Assembly (NCBI GenBank): GCA_947631945.1
Contig: CANRNI010000007.1
Coordinates: forward strand, 1-64,000
Reading direction: 5' to 3'
Length of the DNA: 64,000 nt
DNA from: an uncultured Clostridia bacterium
Lineage (GTDB): Bacteria; Bacillota; Clostridia; Oscillospirales; Acutalibacteraceae
Under the pieces are notes generated by a model. It was not told the DNA's origin and ran no database searches. It saw nothing but the letters and a program-made list of their open reading frames with translations. Of this stretch, positions 15,639-23,823 are shown in pieces (the first letter of the stretch is position 1; each line of letters begins with the position of its first letter). The position numbers were made by a program, and so were the translations under genes.

Positions 15639-17300
15639 TTAATCATCGGATTGCGTAGGAGCCTCAATAACGTTCGCGTCGCTGATAAATGAAAATGAAA
15701 AAGTCAAATCGGGCGAACCGAAAGTCTCATTGTATGTTATGAAGCTGTCGAAAGCGTTTTGCGTTTTAATAAACGCCGCGTAGTCATCCATTGATGAATT
15801 TGTCAGTAAAATCGGGAATTTCTGCGTTATATAATATAAACCGCTGCAACTCCACGAATCGCCGCTGTTATAATGACTGCTGACCGAAAAATATATTACG
15901 GGATTATTTGCTTGGCTGAATTTAAAAAGCTCCGTGTTTCGGAAATCATCGTCATAGCTCTTTTTAATGAAGCCGGTTACGTTGGTTTTATTGGCATAAA
16001 GCTTTCCGTTTTTCCTGTAGAGCGCGGAAATGTAGTAGTCCGGCTCATCAAGTGGCAACAGGTATGAACCGTCGGTATAATAGTATACCGCGCCCCGATA
16101 TTTATTGATGTTCTTGCCGTTTTTCGGTTCAAGTCTGTAAATCGACCTTACTGTTGTGCCGCCGTGTACTCTGTCATGTGAGCAGAAATCGTATATATGG
16201 CATACAAAACCTTCGTCTACAAGCGCCGTCCATTGCAGCCATTCGGTATTCTTCAGCTTTAAAATCTCGCTGTCAGGCAGTTCGTCAAGAAAATCGCCCT
16301 CGAGTCTGCTGTCGGGTTCACATTCCATTTTAAGGTCTTTTCTTATGTACTCTCTTACTTCTTCCGCTTCGGCGCTGTTTTCTGTATCATGAATGACAAG
16401 CTCACTAAGCTCGGGAGGCTTTGTCGAGGACGCATACATAAGTCCGATGGGGATTATTATGCAGACGAGAACGAAAGATACCGCCGAGGTAACGGCTTTC
16501 GCGTTTGGCGGTAATATTCCGTATTCTTTGTCGGCATCCCAAAGTCTGCCTATGAGCCTGATAATCTGTATTATGACAAAAATATAAAAAATCAGAAGTA
16601 TAGCGGAAAGAATAAAGCTTTGAATATTTATTGGGCCTACGGATACGGTAACAATACCGCCGATAACCGCGCCGAGCGGCAGCAGAATCATTGGAAGCTC
16701 AAATCGGATTTTCTTTTTGCCGTCATCGCAGAATTTTATGTACATTTCGCGAAGTCCCGAGAAAAAGCAGTAAAACGAAACGGCGGTCAGAACCGACAGC
16801 GCAAGAGTGAATAACGTATCGGCAATTTTCGCGTATATAAACGTTTTCAGGCATTTAAAGACCGACAGCACAGCAAAACCCGCCGCGGAGGAGTAAAACG
16901 CTCGGTTCAATTTTTTGTTCACCGTTCTCAGAATAAAAAGTGAAACAAACTCGATTATAGCGGCAATAAAAATTCTTATTTCGGATAGTCCGAAATAATC
17001 AAAAACGGATATTTTTAAGAACAAAAAACAAATTATATACATCCACAAGGAAACGCTAACCGCTCGGGCGTTTGAAAAGGAGTGTACCGCGCCGAGCCTT
17101 TGCCGCATGGAGTCAAGGTCGCCGAGCGCGGCAACGGCCTCGTTTTTTGCGTCCTCATCACTCCTGCCCATAGCTTTAAAGCGTTGAAAGGTGTCCTCGA
17201 GATGTCCCTCGATTTCTGCTTCAACTTCTCCGCGTTTTTCCTTTCCCGAAATATTACGGCAAACATTTTTGACTATATCGGCAAATTTGTTATCCTCCAA
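15639..17300 (-). CDS. Permease-prefix (DUF1700-like) multi-spanning membrane protein
   Basis: 553 residues. The first ~70 residues (FADIVKNVCRNISGKEKRGEVEAEIEGHLEDTFQRFKAMGRSDEDAKNEAVAALGD) form the helical domain usually found beside PadR regulators. About seven or eight hydrophobic segments follow between ~85 and 290, and then a ~260-residue hydrophilic region (TENSAEAEEVREYIR..) that is probably extracytoplasmic and that I do not recognise. TTG start at 17300 with AAAGGAGGG upstream. It lies 15 bp downstream of padR, the classic PadR plus membrane-partner pair. Role inferred as an envelope-stress or sensing module controlled by PadR. Confidence 0.75.
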   Translation of the reverse strand: MEDNKFADIVKNVCRNISGKEKRGEVEAEIEGHLEDTFQRFKAMGRSDEDAKNEAVAALGDLDSMRQRLGAVHSFSNARAVSVSLWMYIICFLFLKISVFDYFGLSEIRIFIAAIIEFVSLFILRTVNKKLNRAFYSSAAGFAVLSVFKCLKTFIYAKIADTLFTLALSVLTAVSFYCFFSGLREMYIKFCDDGKKKIRFELPMILLPLGAVIGGIVTVSVGPINIQSFILSAILLIFYIFVIIQIIRLIGRLWDADKEYGILPPNAKAVTSAVSFVLVCIIIPIGLMYASSTKPPELSELVIHDTENSAEAEEVREYIRKDLKMECEPDSRLEGDFLDELPDSEILKLKNTEWLQWTALVDEGFVCHIYDFCSHDRVHGGTTVRSIYRLEPKNGKNINKYRGAVYYYTDGSYLLPLDEPDYYISALYRKNGKLYANKTNVTGFIKKSYDDDFRNTELFKFSQANNPVIYFSVSSHYNSGDSWSCSGLYYITQKFPILLTNSSMDDYAAFIKTQNAFDSFITYNETFGSPDLTFSFSFISDANVIEAPTQSDD

Positions 17301-17315
17301 AAAACGTCCCTCCTT

Positions 17316-17651
17316 TCATGTCCGAATGTTTATGAGCTTCGTAACGGCTCGCGAATAGGTGTTCCACTCCTGTTTTTGGATTTCAAACTCTTTTAAGCCC
17401 TTCTGTGTGATTTTATAGTATTTTCTTCTGCGGCCTGTTTCCGCCGCGTCGCTCCAATATGAAGTCAGAAAACCTTCCTTTTCAAGTGAATGGAGGATAG
17501 GATATAGCGTCCCCTCGTTCATTTGAAACACATTTTCGCTCATTATTTCCACTGTGCGTATAATCTGATATCCGTACAAATCTTCCTTTGCCAAGACGCT
17601 TAAAACCAGCAGCGCGGTGCTGCCTTTTGCAAGCTCTTTGCTTATTTTCAT
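17316..17651 (-). CDS. PadR-family transcriptional regulator
   Basis: 111-residue winged-helix repressor. Motifs: ELAKGSTALLVLSVLAKEDLYGYQIIRTVEIMS, then FQMNEGTLYPILHSLEKEGFLTSYWSD (recognition helix plus wing) and GRRRKYYKITQKG. Short form without the long C-terminal coiled coil. Start at ATG 17651, with AGGTG six bases upstream; the GTG at 17660 overlaps that ribosome site. A perfect 16-bp palindrome lies in its leader, which suggests autoregulation. Its membrane partner follows after 15 bp. Confidence 0.9.
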   Translation of the reverse strand: MKISKELAKGSTALLVLSVLAKEDLYGYQIIRTVEIMSENVFQMNEGTLYPILHSLEKEGFLTSYWSDAAETGRRRKYYKITQKGLKEFEIQKQEWNTYSRAVTKLINIRT

Positions 17652-17670
17652 GCTGTTCACCTGCCTTTTT

Positions 17671-17732
17671 ACTCAATGCATTGAGTATCTATGTATAATA
17701 TACAACATAAACCGACGCTTGTCAAGCGTCGG
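17671..17732 (-). promoter_or_regulatory. padR promoter and palindromic operator; overlapping hairpin
   Basis: Minus strand: TTGACA (17720-17725), 17-bp spacer, TATATT (17697-17702). Just downstream of the start site lies the perfect palindrome ACTCAATGCATTGAGT (17671-17686), a good PadR operator candidate. The -35 lies inside a perfect inverted repeat with arms CCGACGCTTG (17712-17721 and 17723-17732), which may also serve as the terminator of the upstream leftward gene. Confidence 0.75.
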
Positions 17733-17778
17733 CGGCGATTTTTATCGTTAATATACAATATGGGCAATTATCGGATAA

Positions 17779-18399
17779 TTATTTTACGTCGCTTTCAAAG
17801 CAATGTTTTGCAAAATCGGCTACTATCGGAGCAATCGCCTTGATTTCAAGGTTAGACGTATTTATACAAAGATTGTATCCTGCCTTATCGCCCCATTTTT
17901 TATCACTCAAAAAACGCTGATGCCTTGCTCTGCCGGCGTCTATCTGTCTTATTTTTCTTTTTAGCTGATTATCGGTATAAGTTTCGCCCTCGGCCGCGCG
18001 CGAACGGCACCGCTTCATTTTTGATTCCATATCGGCATAAACAAATATATTAAGAGGGTTCATATCCTCAAGTATAATGTTAGCGCTCCTCCCCACTATA
18101 ACGCAGTTATTCTTTTCGGCTGCTTCCTTTAAAAATGAGCATTGCGAGGTGAGCAGCTCGAGAGCCTGCTGACCCGTGGCATCGGCATATGAAAACGTTT
18201 TGCCGTAGGATATCGGGACGCTTATGGGAAACGCGCTTTCAAGAACCTGCTCAACGTAGCGCTCGTCAAAGTCATGCTTATCGGCCACGGCTGAAATTAT
18301 CTCCCTGTCGTAATAGGAGTAACCGAGTATATCGGAAATTCTCTTGCCTAATTCTCTGCCCCCGCTGCCAAATTCGCGGCTTATTGTAATTATGTTCAC
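17779..18399 (-). CDS. Cytidylate kinase-like family protein
   Basis: 206-residue P-loop protein of the cytidylate-kinase-2 family. The N-terminus IITISREFGSGGRELGKRIS holds the GSGG(R)-type phosphate loop. Later segments VIVGRSANIIL and the Arg-rich lid region MKRCRSRAAEG..TDNQLKRKIRQIDAGRARHQRF match the family. Unlike true CMP kinase it lacks the long NMP-binding insert, and its substrate in Clostridia is uncertain. GTG start at 18399 with GGAGG eight bases upstream. The DUF896 gene lies 12 bp upstream in the same direction, so a two-gene operon is likely. Confidence 0.8.
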   Translation of the reverse strand: MNIITISREFGSGGRELGKRISDILGYSYYDREIISAVADKHDFDERYVEQVLESAFPISVPISYGKTFSYADATGQQALELLTSQCSFLKEAAEKNNCVIVGRSANIILEDMNPLNIFVYADMESKMKRCRSRAAEGETYTDNQLKRKIRQIDAGRARHQRFLSDKKWGDKAGYNLCINTSNLEIKAIAPIVADFAKHCFESDVK

Positions 18400-18411
18400 A
18401 ATATTTCCTCC

Positions 18412-18618
18412 CTATTTTTTCTTCTTTGTTACTTTATATGACGTTCCGTCGGGACGTATTACCGTCGTGTGCTCAAGAGTACCTACAAGCGACGCCTTAA
18501 AAGCGGCGACATATTCGGCCCTTAAAATTTTTTGTTCCTCTTTTTCCGCGTCGGTAAGACCTACGGTCTTTGATTTTCTCGCAAGAACGTTGATTCTGTC
18601 TATTTTGCTCTGCTCCAT
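18412..18618 (-). CDS. DUF896 (YnzC/UPF0291) family protein
   Basis: Small 68-residue cytosolic protein. The diagnostic opening KIDRINVLARKSKT.GLTDAEKEEQKILRAEYVAAFKASL is complete. The final ~20 residues (TTVIRPDGTSYKVTKKKK) form a basic tail, a little longer than the helical-hairpin core. The family is widespread in Firmicutes and partly linked to the SOS regulon in Bacillus (YneB-YnzC), but has no agreed function. Directly upstream of the cytidylate-kinase-like gene. Confidence 0.85.
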   Translation of the reverse strand: MEQSKIDRINVLARKSKTVGLTDAEKEEQKILRAEYVAAFKASLVGTLEHTTVIRPDGTSYKVTKKKK

Positions 18619-19018
18619 AATGTTTTTTCAATAACCGATTTCGGGCGTGTCTGCACAAGTTTGGCGCACGTCTTTTTTTGCTAAATTAGTGCCATACTCT
18701 TTAATATGCCTGCGGATTTTGCTTTGTCCGACGAAAATTTTTCTCAAAATCTGCATACTGTCTTGTAAAGATACGCTATATAGTCCGATATCGTCCTTCC
18801 ATAAGCCGTATTTTTTTTGGAAGCACCGATTAAATTGAACGTGCAGACTTCGCGTCAGAGTTTTTGTCAAAAATTACGGGAAATTTCGGCGCAAAATGTG
18901 CGTTCAGTCCGTAGGGCGTGATTTATTCGGCGGTTCTTTTATATTATTATAAATGGATTTAAAAAAATTTTCAATATTTTTTAATATTTACTTGCAGAAA
19001 TCCTTACGATTGTATAAT
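18619..19018. other. Intergenic stretch with decayed MITE-like sequence and a TATAAT
   Basis: About 500 bp without a credible gene. Around 18850-18900 the sequence (GTCAAAAATTACGGGAAAT and neighbours) resembles the interior of the MITE family but the ends are gone. A TATAAT at 19013-19018, with only a poor -35 (TTGCAG, 15-bp spacing), is the likely promoter for galT. Confidence 0.45.
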
Positions 19019-19134
19019 ATATATTTTGAGGATAAACGGTCGGTTTGACGCGTTATGGTGTGCCTTTTCATAATACCGATTTGTGCGGATACACCGAAAA
19101 ATATCCCAAGGCTAAAGATTTGAGGCGATATCAT

Positions 19135-20634
19135 ATGAATATTTACGGCGCGATTGAAAAGCTTCTTGATTACGGGGAGCAAAATCGCCTTTTTGAAAAA
19201 GATGACAGAATTTATACGAGAAATCTTTTGCTTGACGTTTTAAAGCTGGACTCTATGGAAACAGCCGAAACGGACGGCGGAAACGAATTGCGGGATATAC
19301 TAAAGGTTATGCTTGATTACGCCTGTGAAAAGGGGCTTACGGAAAACAGCGTAACATACAGGGACTTATTTGATACGAGGATTATGAATTGCCTTATGCC
19401 AAGGCCCTCGGAGGTTATAAAAAAATTCAGAGAATATTACAGCAAAAGCCCCGAGGACGCGACAAATTATTATTATAATCTCAGCAGAGCTTCCGATTAT
19501 ATACGCACATACCGTGTCAAAAACGATATGAAGTGGCTCGCTCCAACGCCATACGGCGATATGGACATTACCATAAACCTTTCAAAGCCCGAGAAAGACC
19601 CCAAAGCTATCGCGGCCGCGGCGAAGATGAAAGCCGCGTCTTATCCCAAATGTATGCTCTGTAAGGAAAACGAGGGGTATTCGGGCAGAATAAATCACCC
19701 CGCGAGGGAAAATCACAGGATAATTCCCATTACCGTAGATTCGCGGGAATGGTACTTGCAATATTCGCCTTACGTTTACTATAACGAGCATTGTATAGTT
19801 TTCAACGGCGAGCATACCCCGATGAAAATAGACCGCGCGGCGTTCGTAAAATTATTCGATATTATAAAATATCTTCCTCATTACTTTGTAGGCTCGAATG
19901 CGGATTTGCCTATCGTGGGCGGCTCAATACTCTCACACGAGCATTTTCAGGGCGGTCATTATGAATTTGCCATGGCAAAAGCTCCCGTCGAGGAAGAATT
20001 AAGCTTTGACGGTTATAACGACGTTACTGCGGGAGTGGTAAAATGGCCGATGACGGTTATACGTCTTTCGTGCGTAAACACCGAAAGAATAGTTGACCTT
20101 GCCGATAAAATACTTACCGCGTGGAGAAAATACACGGACGGGGACGCGTTTATTTTTGCCGAAACGGACGGCGTCCCTCACAACACAATAACTCCCATCG
20201 CGAGAAAGAGAGGGAATAATTTTGAGCTTGACCTCGTGTTAAGGAATAATATCACGACCGAGCAATATCCCGACGGAGTTTATCATCCTCACCCGGAGCA
20301 TCATCACATTAAAAAGGAAAATATCGGACTTATAGAAGTAATGGGACTTGCCGTACTGCCTGCAAGACTTAAAACGGAAATAGAGGACCTCTCCGACGCT
20401 ATTGTAAACGGAAAGAACATAAGAGAAATTGAAAATCTTAAAAAGCACGCCGATTGGATAGACAGAATCAAAGAGAAATATGACCGAATTGACAGAGCTA
20501 ACGTAACCGAAATTTTGAAAAAGGAAATAGGAATAGTATATTCGGAAATCCTTGAACAATGCGGAGTGTTCGCTCGTACACGGGAGGGCAGGGAACATCT
20601 CCACAAATTTATAAATTCGGTAAATTTAAAATAG
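19135..20634 (+). CDS. galT: UDP-glucose-hexose-1-phosphate uridylyltransferase (class II GalT)
   Basis: Leloir-pathway enzyme transferring UMP between UDP-glucose and galactose-1-phosphate, 499 residues. The Firmicutes (GalT2) form is recognised by its length and by RNHRIIPI-like (RENHRIIPITVDSREWYLQYSPYVYYNEHCIVFN) and GGSILSHEHFQGGHYEFAM segments; the latter holds the H-x-H region around the nucleophilic His, related to but different from the HPH of class I. The middle part has CMLCKENEGYSGR. Start at ATG 19135 (GAGG nine bases upstream); the frame is open to 19045 but has no ribosome site there. galK and galE are not nearby. The neighbouring SGNH hydrolase, 59 bp downstream, may be co-transcribed. 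Confidence 0.9.
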   Translation: MNIYGAIEKLLDYGEQNRLFEKDDRIYTRNLLLDVLKLDSMETAETDGGNELRDILKVMLDYACEKGLTENSVTYRDLFDTRIMNCLMPRPSEVIKKFREYYSKSPEDATNYYYNLSRASDYIRTYRVKNDMKWLAPTPYGDMDITINLSKPEKDPKAIAAAAKMKAASYPKCMLCKENEGYSGRINHPARENHRIIPITVDSREWYLQYSPYVYYNEHCIVFNGEHTPMKIDRAAFVKLFDIIKYLPHYFVGSNADLPIVGGSILSHEHFQGGHYEFAMAKAPVEEELSFDGYNDVTAGVVKWPMTVIRLSCVNTERIVDLADKILTAWRKYTDGDAFIFAETDGVPHNTITPIARKRGNNFELDLVLRNNITTEQYPDGVYHPHPEHHHIKKENIGLIEVMGLAVLPARLKTEIEDLSDAIVNGKNIREIENLKKHADWIDRIKEKYDRIDRANVTEILKKEIGIVYSEILEQCGVFARTREGREHLHKFINSVNLK

Positions 20635-20693
20635 AAAATAAATAAAGGCAGCATTGCCTCCAATAAAAAATAATCAAAACAAGGAGAATAAAT

Positions 20694-21344
20694 ATGAAAA
20701 GATATTTTAAGGACGGAGATACCGTACTTTTTCAGGGCGACAGCGTTACTGATTGGTACCGTGAAAGAGATATCGAATGTAAAACTATAGAAAATATGGG
20801 ACAAGGTTATCCTCGTCTGTTTAAGCTGATTTACGATACGCTTTTTCCCGGTAATAAGGTAAATTTTGTAAACAGGGGCATTTCGGGGGACAGAATAAGA
20901 AATCTCCTCGAACGTTACGACGAGGATTTCAAATCCTTAAATCCGGATTTTATATCTGTAATGATAGGCATTAACGACACATGGCACGGAATATGGGACA
21001 ATACCAATACAACTGTTGAGCAGTTCGAAAAAAGCTACAGGGAGCTTCTGGAAAAGATAAAGAAAGATATGCCGAACGCTAAAATTATGATACTGGAGCA
21101 ATTCGCTTTTACCGACCACCCGGACAGGCTCGGTTGGGATAAAGACCTTGACAAGAAACGAGCGGTAACAAGAGAGCTTGCCGCTGAATTTGCGGATTAT
21201 TTTATACCGATATACGATATAATGAACGAAGCGAAAAAAGAGAATTTTACAATGCGCGAGCTGTCAGAGGACGGAGTTCATCCCGTTTCAATAGGTCATT
21301 CGCTTATAGCTGTCGAAATAATGAAAAAGCTCGAAATAATTTGA
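20694..21344 (+). CDS. SGNH/GDSL-family hydrolase
   Basis: 216-residue esterase-like protein. Block I is FQGDSVTDW (nucleophilic Ser), block II NRGISGDRIRNLL (oxyanion Gly), block III IGINDTWHGI (Asn) and block V DGVHPVSIGH (Asp-His), so all four SGNH positions are present. No signal peptide; cytosolic. Closest in style to the acetylxylan/carbohydrate esterase-like SGNH proteins common in gut Firmicutes, consistent with following galT by 59 bp, which suggests deacetylation of incoming sugars (inference). AAGGAG precedes the ATG. Confidence 0.88.
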   Translation: MKRYFKDGDTVLFQGDSVTDWYRERDIECKTIENMGQGYPRLFKLIYDTLFPGNKVNFVNRGISGDRIRNLLERYDEDFKSLNPDFISVMIGINDTWHGIWDNTNTTVEQFEKSYRELLEKIKKDMPNAKIMILEQFAFTDHPDRLGWDKDLDKKRAVTRELAAEFADYFIPIYDIMNEAKKENFTMRELSEDGVHPVSIGHSLIAVEIMKKLEII

Positions 21345-21505
21345 CGTATAAATTGCCGATTACGAATTTTGTGTGATATGATTCGTTTTGGCAAACAAAA
21401 TATTTATCAGGCGTTGGCTGCGGTTAAATAGAGGTTTTTTGATACTTTATTCAAAATGATAAACCGTATTCGATGAAAAGTGTTTTCATAAATGAAATGT
21501 AATTA

Positions 21506-21540
21506 AGGCAATATCGCGCTGAGGTTGTGCGGTACTGCCT
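21506..21540 (+). repeat. Minimal MITE derivative: only the two ends
   Basis: AGGCAATATCGC and GCGGTACTGCCT lie 11 bp apart, with TA on both outer sides. It is an internally deleted relative of the 173-bp element that forms a short hairpin, 160 bp after the SGNH hydrolase. Twenty-two bases further on lies a run of nine G (21563-21571). Confidence 0.7.
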
Positions 21541-21585
21541 TAATTTCTACGTTTTTTTGAAAGGGGGGGGGTGAGACTGTGATTT

Positions 21586-22407
21586 TTACGTTCCGACAGT
21601 CCTTTGCAGGTGGAACATATACTGCTGGGCAATGCCCTCTATGCCTTTTATACATTCGGGCAGACCATTCGGGTACAGGTTTTCCCGAATACGTTTAATA
21701 TGGCGGTCTACGGGGAACGCTTCCGCATGATTCAGACCGAAAAGAATAGTACAGTCGGCAACTTTTTTTCCTACTCCCGTAAGCTTCATAAGCTCTTTTT
21801 CACATTCATCAACAGTTTTGCTTTTAAGCCCTTCGAGGTCGATTTCGCCGCGAGATACAGCTTTTGCCGCCGAGAGTATGTAAGGCGAACGGAAACCGGC
21901 TCTGAGAATTTCCAAATCCTCGAGGGACAGCTCGGATATCCTTTCAGCAGACGGAAACGTATATGACGTCATTGTCCTTTCTCCGAAATTAAAGCAAAGT
22001 CTTTCAATAATTCCTTTGATTCTGGGAATGTTATTACAAGCGGAAATTATAAATGAGCAGAGAGCTTCCCACGGTTCCTGATTAAGTATTCTTATAGTGC
22101 CGTATTCTTCGACGGCATTAACGAGATATTTATCTGTTTTCAGCCTTGAGAGAATTTTTTCATAATCTCTGCCGAGGTCGAAATAATCAAAAAACACATC
22201 GTAAAATTGTTTTTCCGTAATTGATGAGAGAAAAATACCTCCGTCGATTTTTTTTACCGAAGTTTCAATTCCTCTTACAACTCCCGTCCATGAGCAGTCG
22301 GCGTTTTTTCTCCATCTGAATGCCTGACCGCAGTCAAGCGTTATATCGAGATTTATTTCACCAAAGTCAAATACCTCGACGCCGTTTTCGGCACTTTTAA
22401 CAAACAT
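21586..22407 (-). CDS. ogg: 8-oxoguanine DNA glycosylase (OGG1 type)
   Basis: Bifunctional base-excision-repair glycosylase/AP-lyase, 273 residues. N-terminal OGG_N domain (DITLDCGQAFRWRKN..WTGVVRG), then the HhH-GPD domain: NNIPRIKGIIERLC, the hairpin LTGVGKKVADCTILFGL with catalytic Lys K215, and FPVDRH with catalytic Asp D234. Length and motifs match bacterial OGG1 homologues found in Clostridia instead of MutM-only repair. On its own strand a C9 run lies about 15 bp past the stop. The promoter lies in the AT-rich stretch upstream. Confidence 0.92.
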   Translation of the reverse strand: MFVKSAENGVEVFDFGEINLDITLDCGQAFRWRKNADCSWTGVVRGIETSVKKIDGGIFLSSITEKQFYDVFFDYFDLGRDYEKILSRLKTDKYLVNAVEEYGTIRILNQEPWEALCSFIISACNNIPRIKGIIERLCFNFGERTMTSYTFPSAERISELSLEDLEILRAGFRSPYILSAAKAVSRGEIDLEGLKSKTVDECEKELMKLTGVGKKVADCTILFGLNHAEAFPVDRHIKRIRENLYPNGLPECIKGIEGIAQQYMFHLQRTVGT

Positions 22408-22570
22408 TTTTTTACAACTCCGTATCCGATTACTATATTCTTAAAAGGAATTAATAATCACTGTGATGTTATACAAAAAATTGAGAAAAATTTTGTAAAA
22501 TATTTTTTCCTAAAAGTATAATGAGTAAAACTTGTACAACTTTATGTATACAAATTTTTTTGTCGAATTA

Positions 22571-22670
22571 GGTTTTGAACATATAAAAAAGGAAATTTTA
22601 TGAATTAAAACTCCGCGATTTTGGGGAGTTATCAACATTTTGAACAGAGTTTTGAACAGTTTTGAACAAA
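22571..22670. repeat. Four TTTTGAACA direct repeats in an AT-rich intergenic region
   Basis: TTTTGAACA occurs near 22572 and three times in close succession at about 22639-22668. Between them a short hairpin (AACTCC..GGAGTT) occurs at 22609-22630. The 456-bp region between ogg and the next gene otherwise shows no gene. The repeats look like a regulator or replication-protein binding array; no factor can be named. Confidence 0.5.
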
Positions 22671-22863
22671 AAACGCGTTATACAAATCGTATAATAACCT
22701 TGCGGGCTTACAGTGTTTTTTGCTGTAAAAATTCATTTTCGGCAAATATAACAATATTGACGAAAGCGTTTGAATAATTAACCTTTTATGTGAAAAAAAT
22801 ATAGCGGAGGAATTTTTAAAGCTTATTGTTGCATTGAAAAAAAGATATGGGAGATGTGGCGTT

Positions 22864-23133
22864 ATGATAAAAGGAGTAAACAGACAGGTTGTGGAGGTTG
22901 CCGAAACAGGCAGCGATTATTTTGAACGCGCTTTATTTTTTGTCAATCCGAAATATTACGGACTTACCGACGGAAAACTGCGTGAGAAAGCACAGACTCT
23001 TATGTCGGTGGCAGGAGCGCCGCCAAAGAGCAAACAGAAAACGAAAAAAAGCAAGATGAAAACTGCTTTGGAAATAATAGTTTCGGCCGCCGCCGGTTCG
23101 CTGATTACTCTGATTTCAAGTATGGTTTTTTAG
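22864..23133 (+). CDS. Small tail-anchored hypothetical protein
   Basis: 89 residues from ATG 22864, which has GGGAG ten bases upstream; the frame extends to TTG 22834 but GGAGG at 22806 is too distant to serve it. N-terminal half is soluble (VNRQVVEVAETGSDYFERALFFVNPKYYG), then a Lys/Ser-rich stretch (PPKSKQKTKKSKMK) and one C-terminal membrane helix (ALEIIVSAAAGSLITLISSMVF). The layout is that of a tail-anchored protein with its bulk in the cytosol. Proteins of this look occur in Clostridia, but I know no function. Transcribed toward tadA, converging. Confidence 0.65.
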   Translation: MIKGVNRQVVEVAETGSDYFERALFFVNPKYYGLTDGKLREKAQTLMSVAGAPPKSKQKTKKSKMKTALEIIVSAAAGSLITLISSMVF

Positions 23134-23168
23134 ACGTAATTCGATATTATGCGTAAAACTTTATGCTG

Positions 23169-23621
23169 TCAACTGTTTTTTCTGATTTTTTCAAAAAAGT
23201 CGGTCATCAGCTTTTTACATTCATTTTCCATAAAGCCCGCGTGAATTTCGGGTTTGTGGTTGTACGGGAGAGAAAAAAGATTTATTACCGAGTCTACAGA
23301 GCCTGCCTTTAAATCGTACGCTCCGTAGACGATTTTTTTTATTCTCGAGTTTATCACGGCTCCGGCGCACATCGGACAAGGTTCAAGAGTTACATACAAC
23401 ACGCAATCGTCAAGACGCCATCTGCCGAGAACCTCGCACGCGTTGTTTATCGCCTCTGCTTCCGCGTGATAAAGGGCGTTTCCCGCCTTTTCGCGGCGGT
23501 TCCTTCCTTTCGCGATTATTTCCCCGTCCTTCGCTATAACGGCTCCTACGGGTACTTCGCCGTCGTTGTAGGCTTCCTTTGCAAGTTCAATGGCGACATT
23601 CATTAATTCTCTGTGAGTCAT
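23169..23621 (-). CDS. tadA: tRNA-specific adenosine deaminase
   Basis: Converts wobble A34 to inosine in tRNA-Arg(ACG). 150 residues. The zinc site is H52-A-E54 (general base E54) with P-C82-P-M-C85; the segment NDGEVPVGAVIAKDGEIIAKGRNRRE is typical. Start taken at ATG 23621, with AAGGA upstream. The upstream frame continues into an AATTGACA repeat copy and would add MSIVNYIK-like residues, which also appear ahead of mnmG purely because the same repeat lies there. Downstream of mnmE in the same direction, so three tRNA-modification genes are clustered. Confidence 0.93.
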   Translation of the reverse strand: MTHRELMNVAIELAKEAYNDGEVPVGAVIAKDGEIIAKGRNRREKAGNALYHAEAEAINNACEVLGRWRLDDCVLYVTLEPCPMCAGAVINSRIKKIVYGAYDLKAGSVDSVINLFSLPYNHKPEIHAGFMENECKKLMTDFFEKIRKNS

Positions 23622-23641
23622 AAAATCATAATCCTTAATAT

Positions 23642-23820
23642 AATTGACAATTGACAATGTACAATTGACAATTATTTAATTTGAAAAAGGCTTGAATTTT
23701 ATAGAAATAACGTCCGAAAACCAACCTATAATCGCCGGATAATTACACTTAAAATTTCCGTCTGTCGTAAAAGTTGATTATACAATAATTGTCAATTGTA
23801 CATTGTCAATTGTCAATTGT
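23642..23820. repeat. Inverted pair of 32-bp AATTGACA repeats (copies 3 and 4)
   Basis: Copy 3 at 23642-23673 and copy 4 at 23787-23820, in opposite orientations and separated by ~113 bp, fill the mnmE-tadA gap. Read through, they can pair into a hairpin of about 32 bp in the message. Confidence 0.85.
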
Positions 23821-23823
23821 AAT

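Noticed and set aside
18628..18870. 80-codon minus-strand frame
   Set aside because: Lies in decayed repeat-like sequence, no ribosome site, no recognisable domain.
22629..22637. TTATCAACA resembling a DnaA box near mnmE/mnmG
   Set aside because: Single imperfect box; no dnaA, rpmH, parAB or box cluster, so not an origin of replication.
23622..23657. Extended tadA start (MSIVNYIK..), also seen ahead of mnmG
   Set aside because: The shared residues come from the AATTGACA repeat in front of both genes; proper ribosome sites lie further in.
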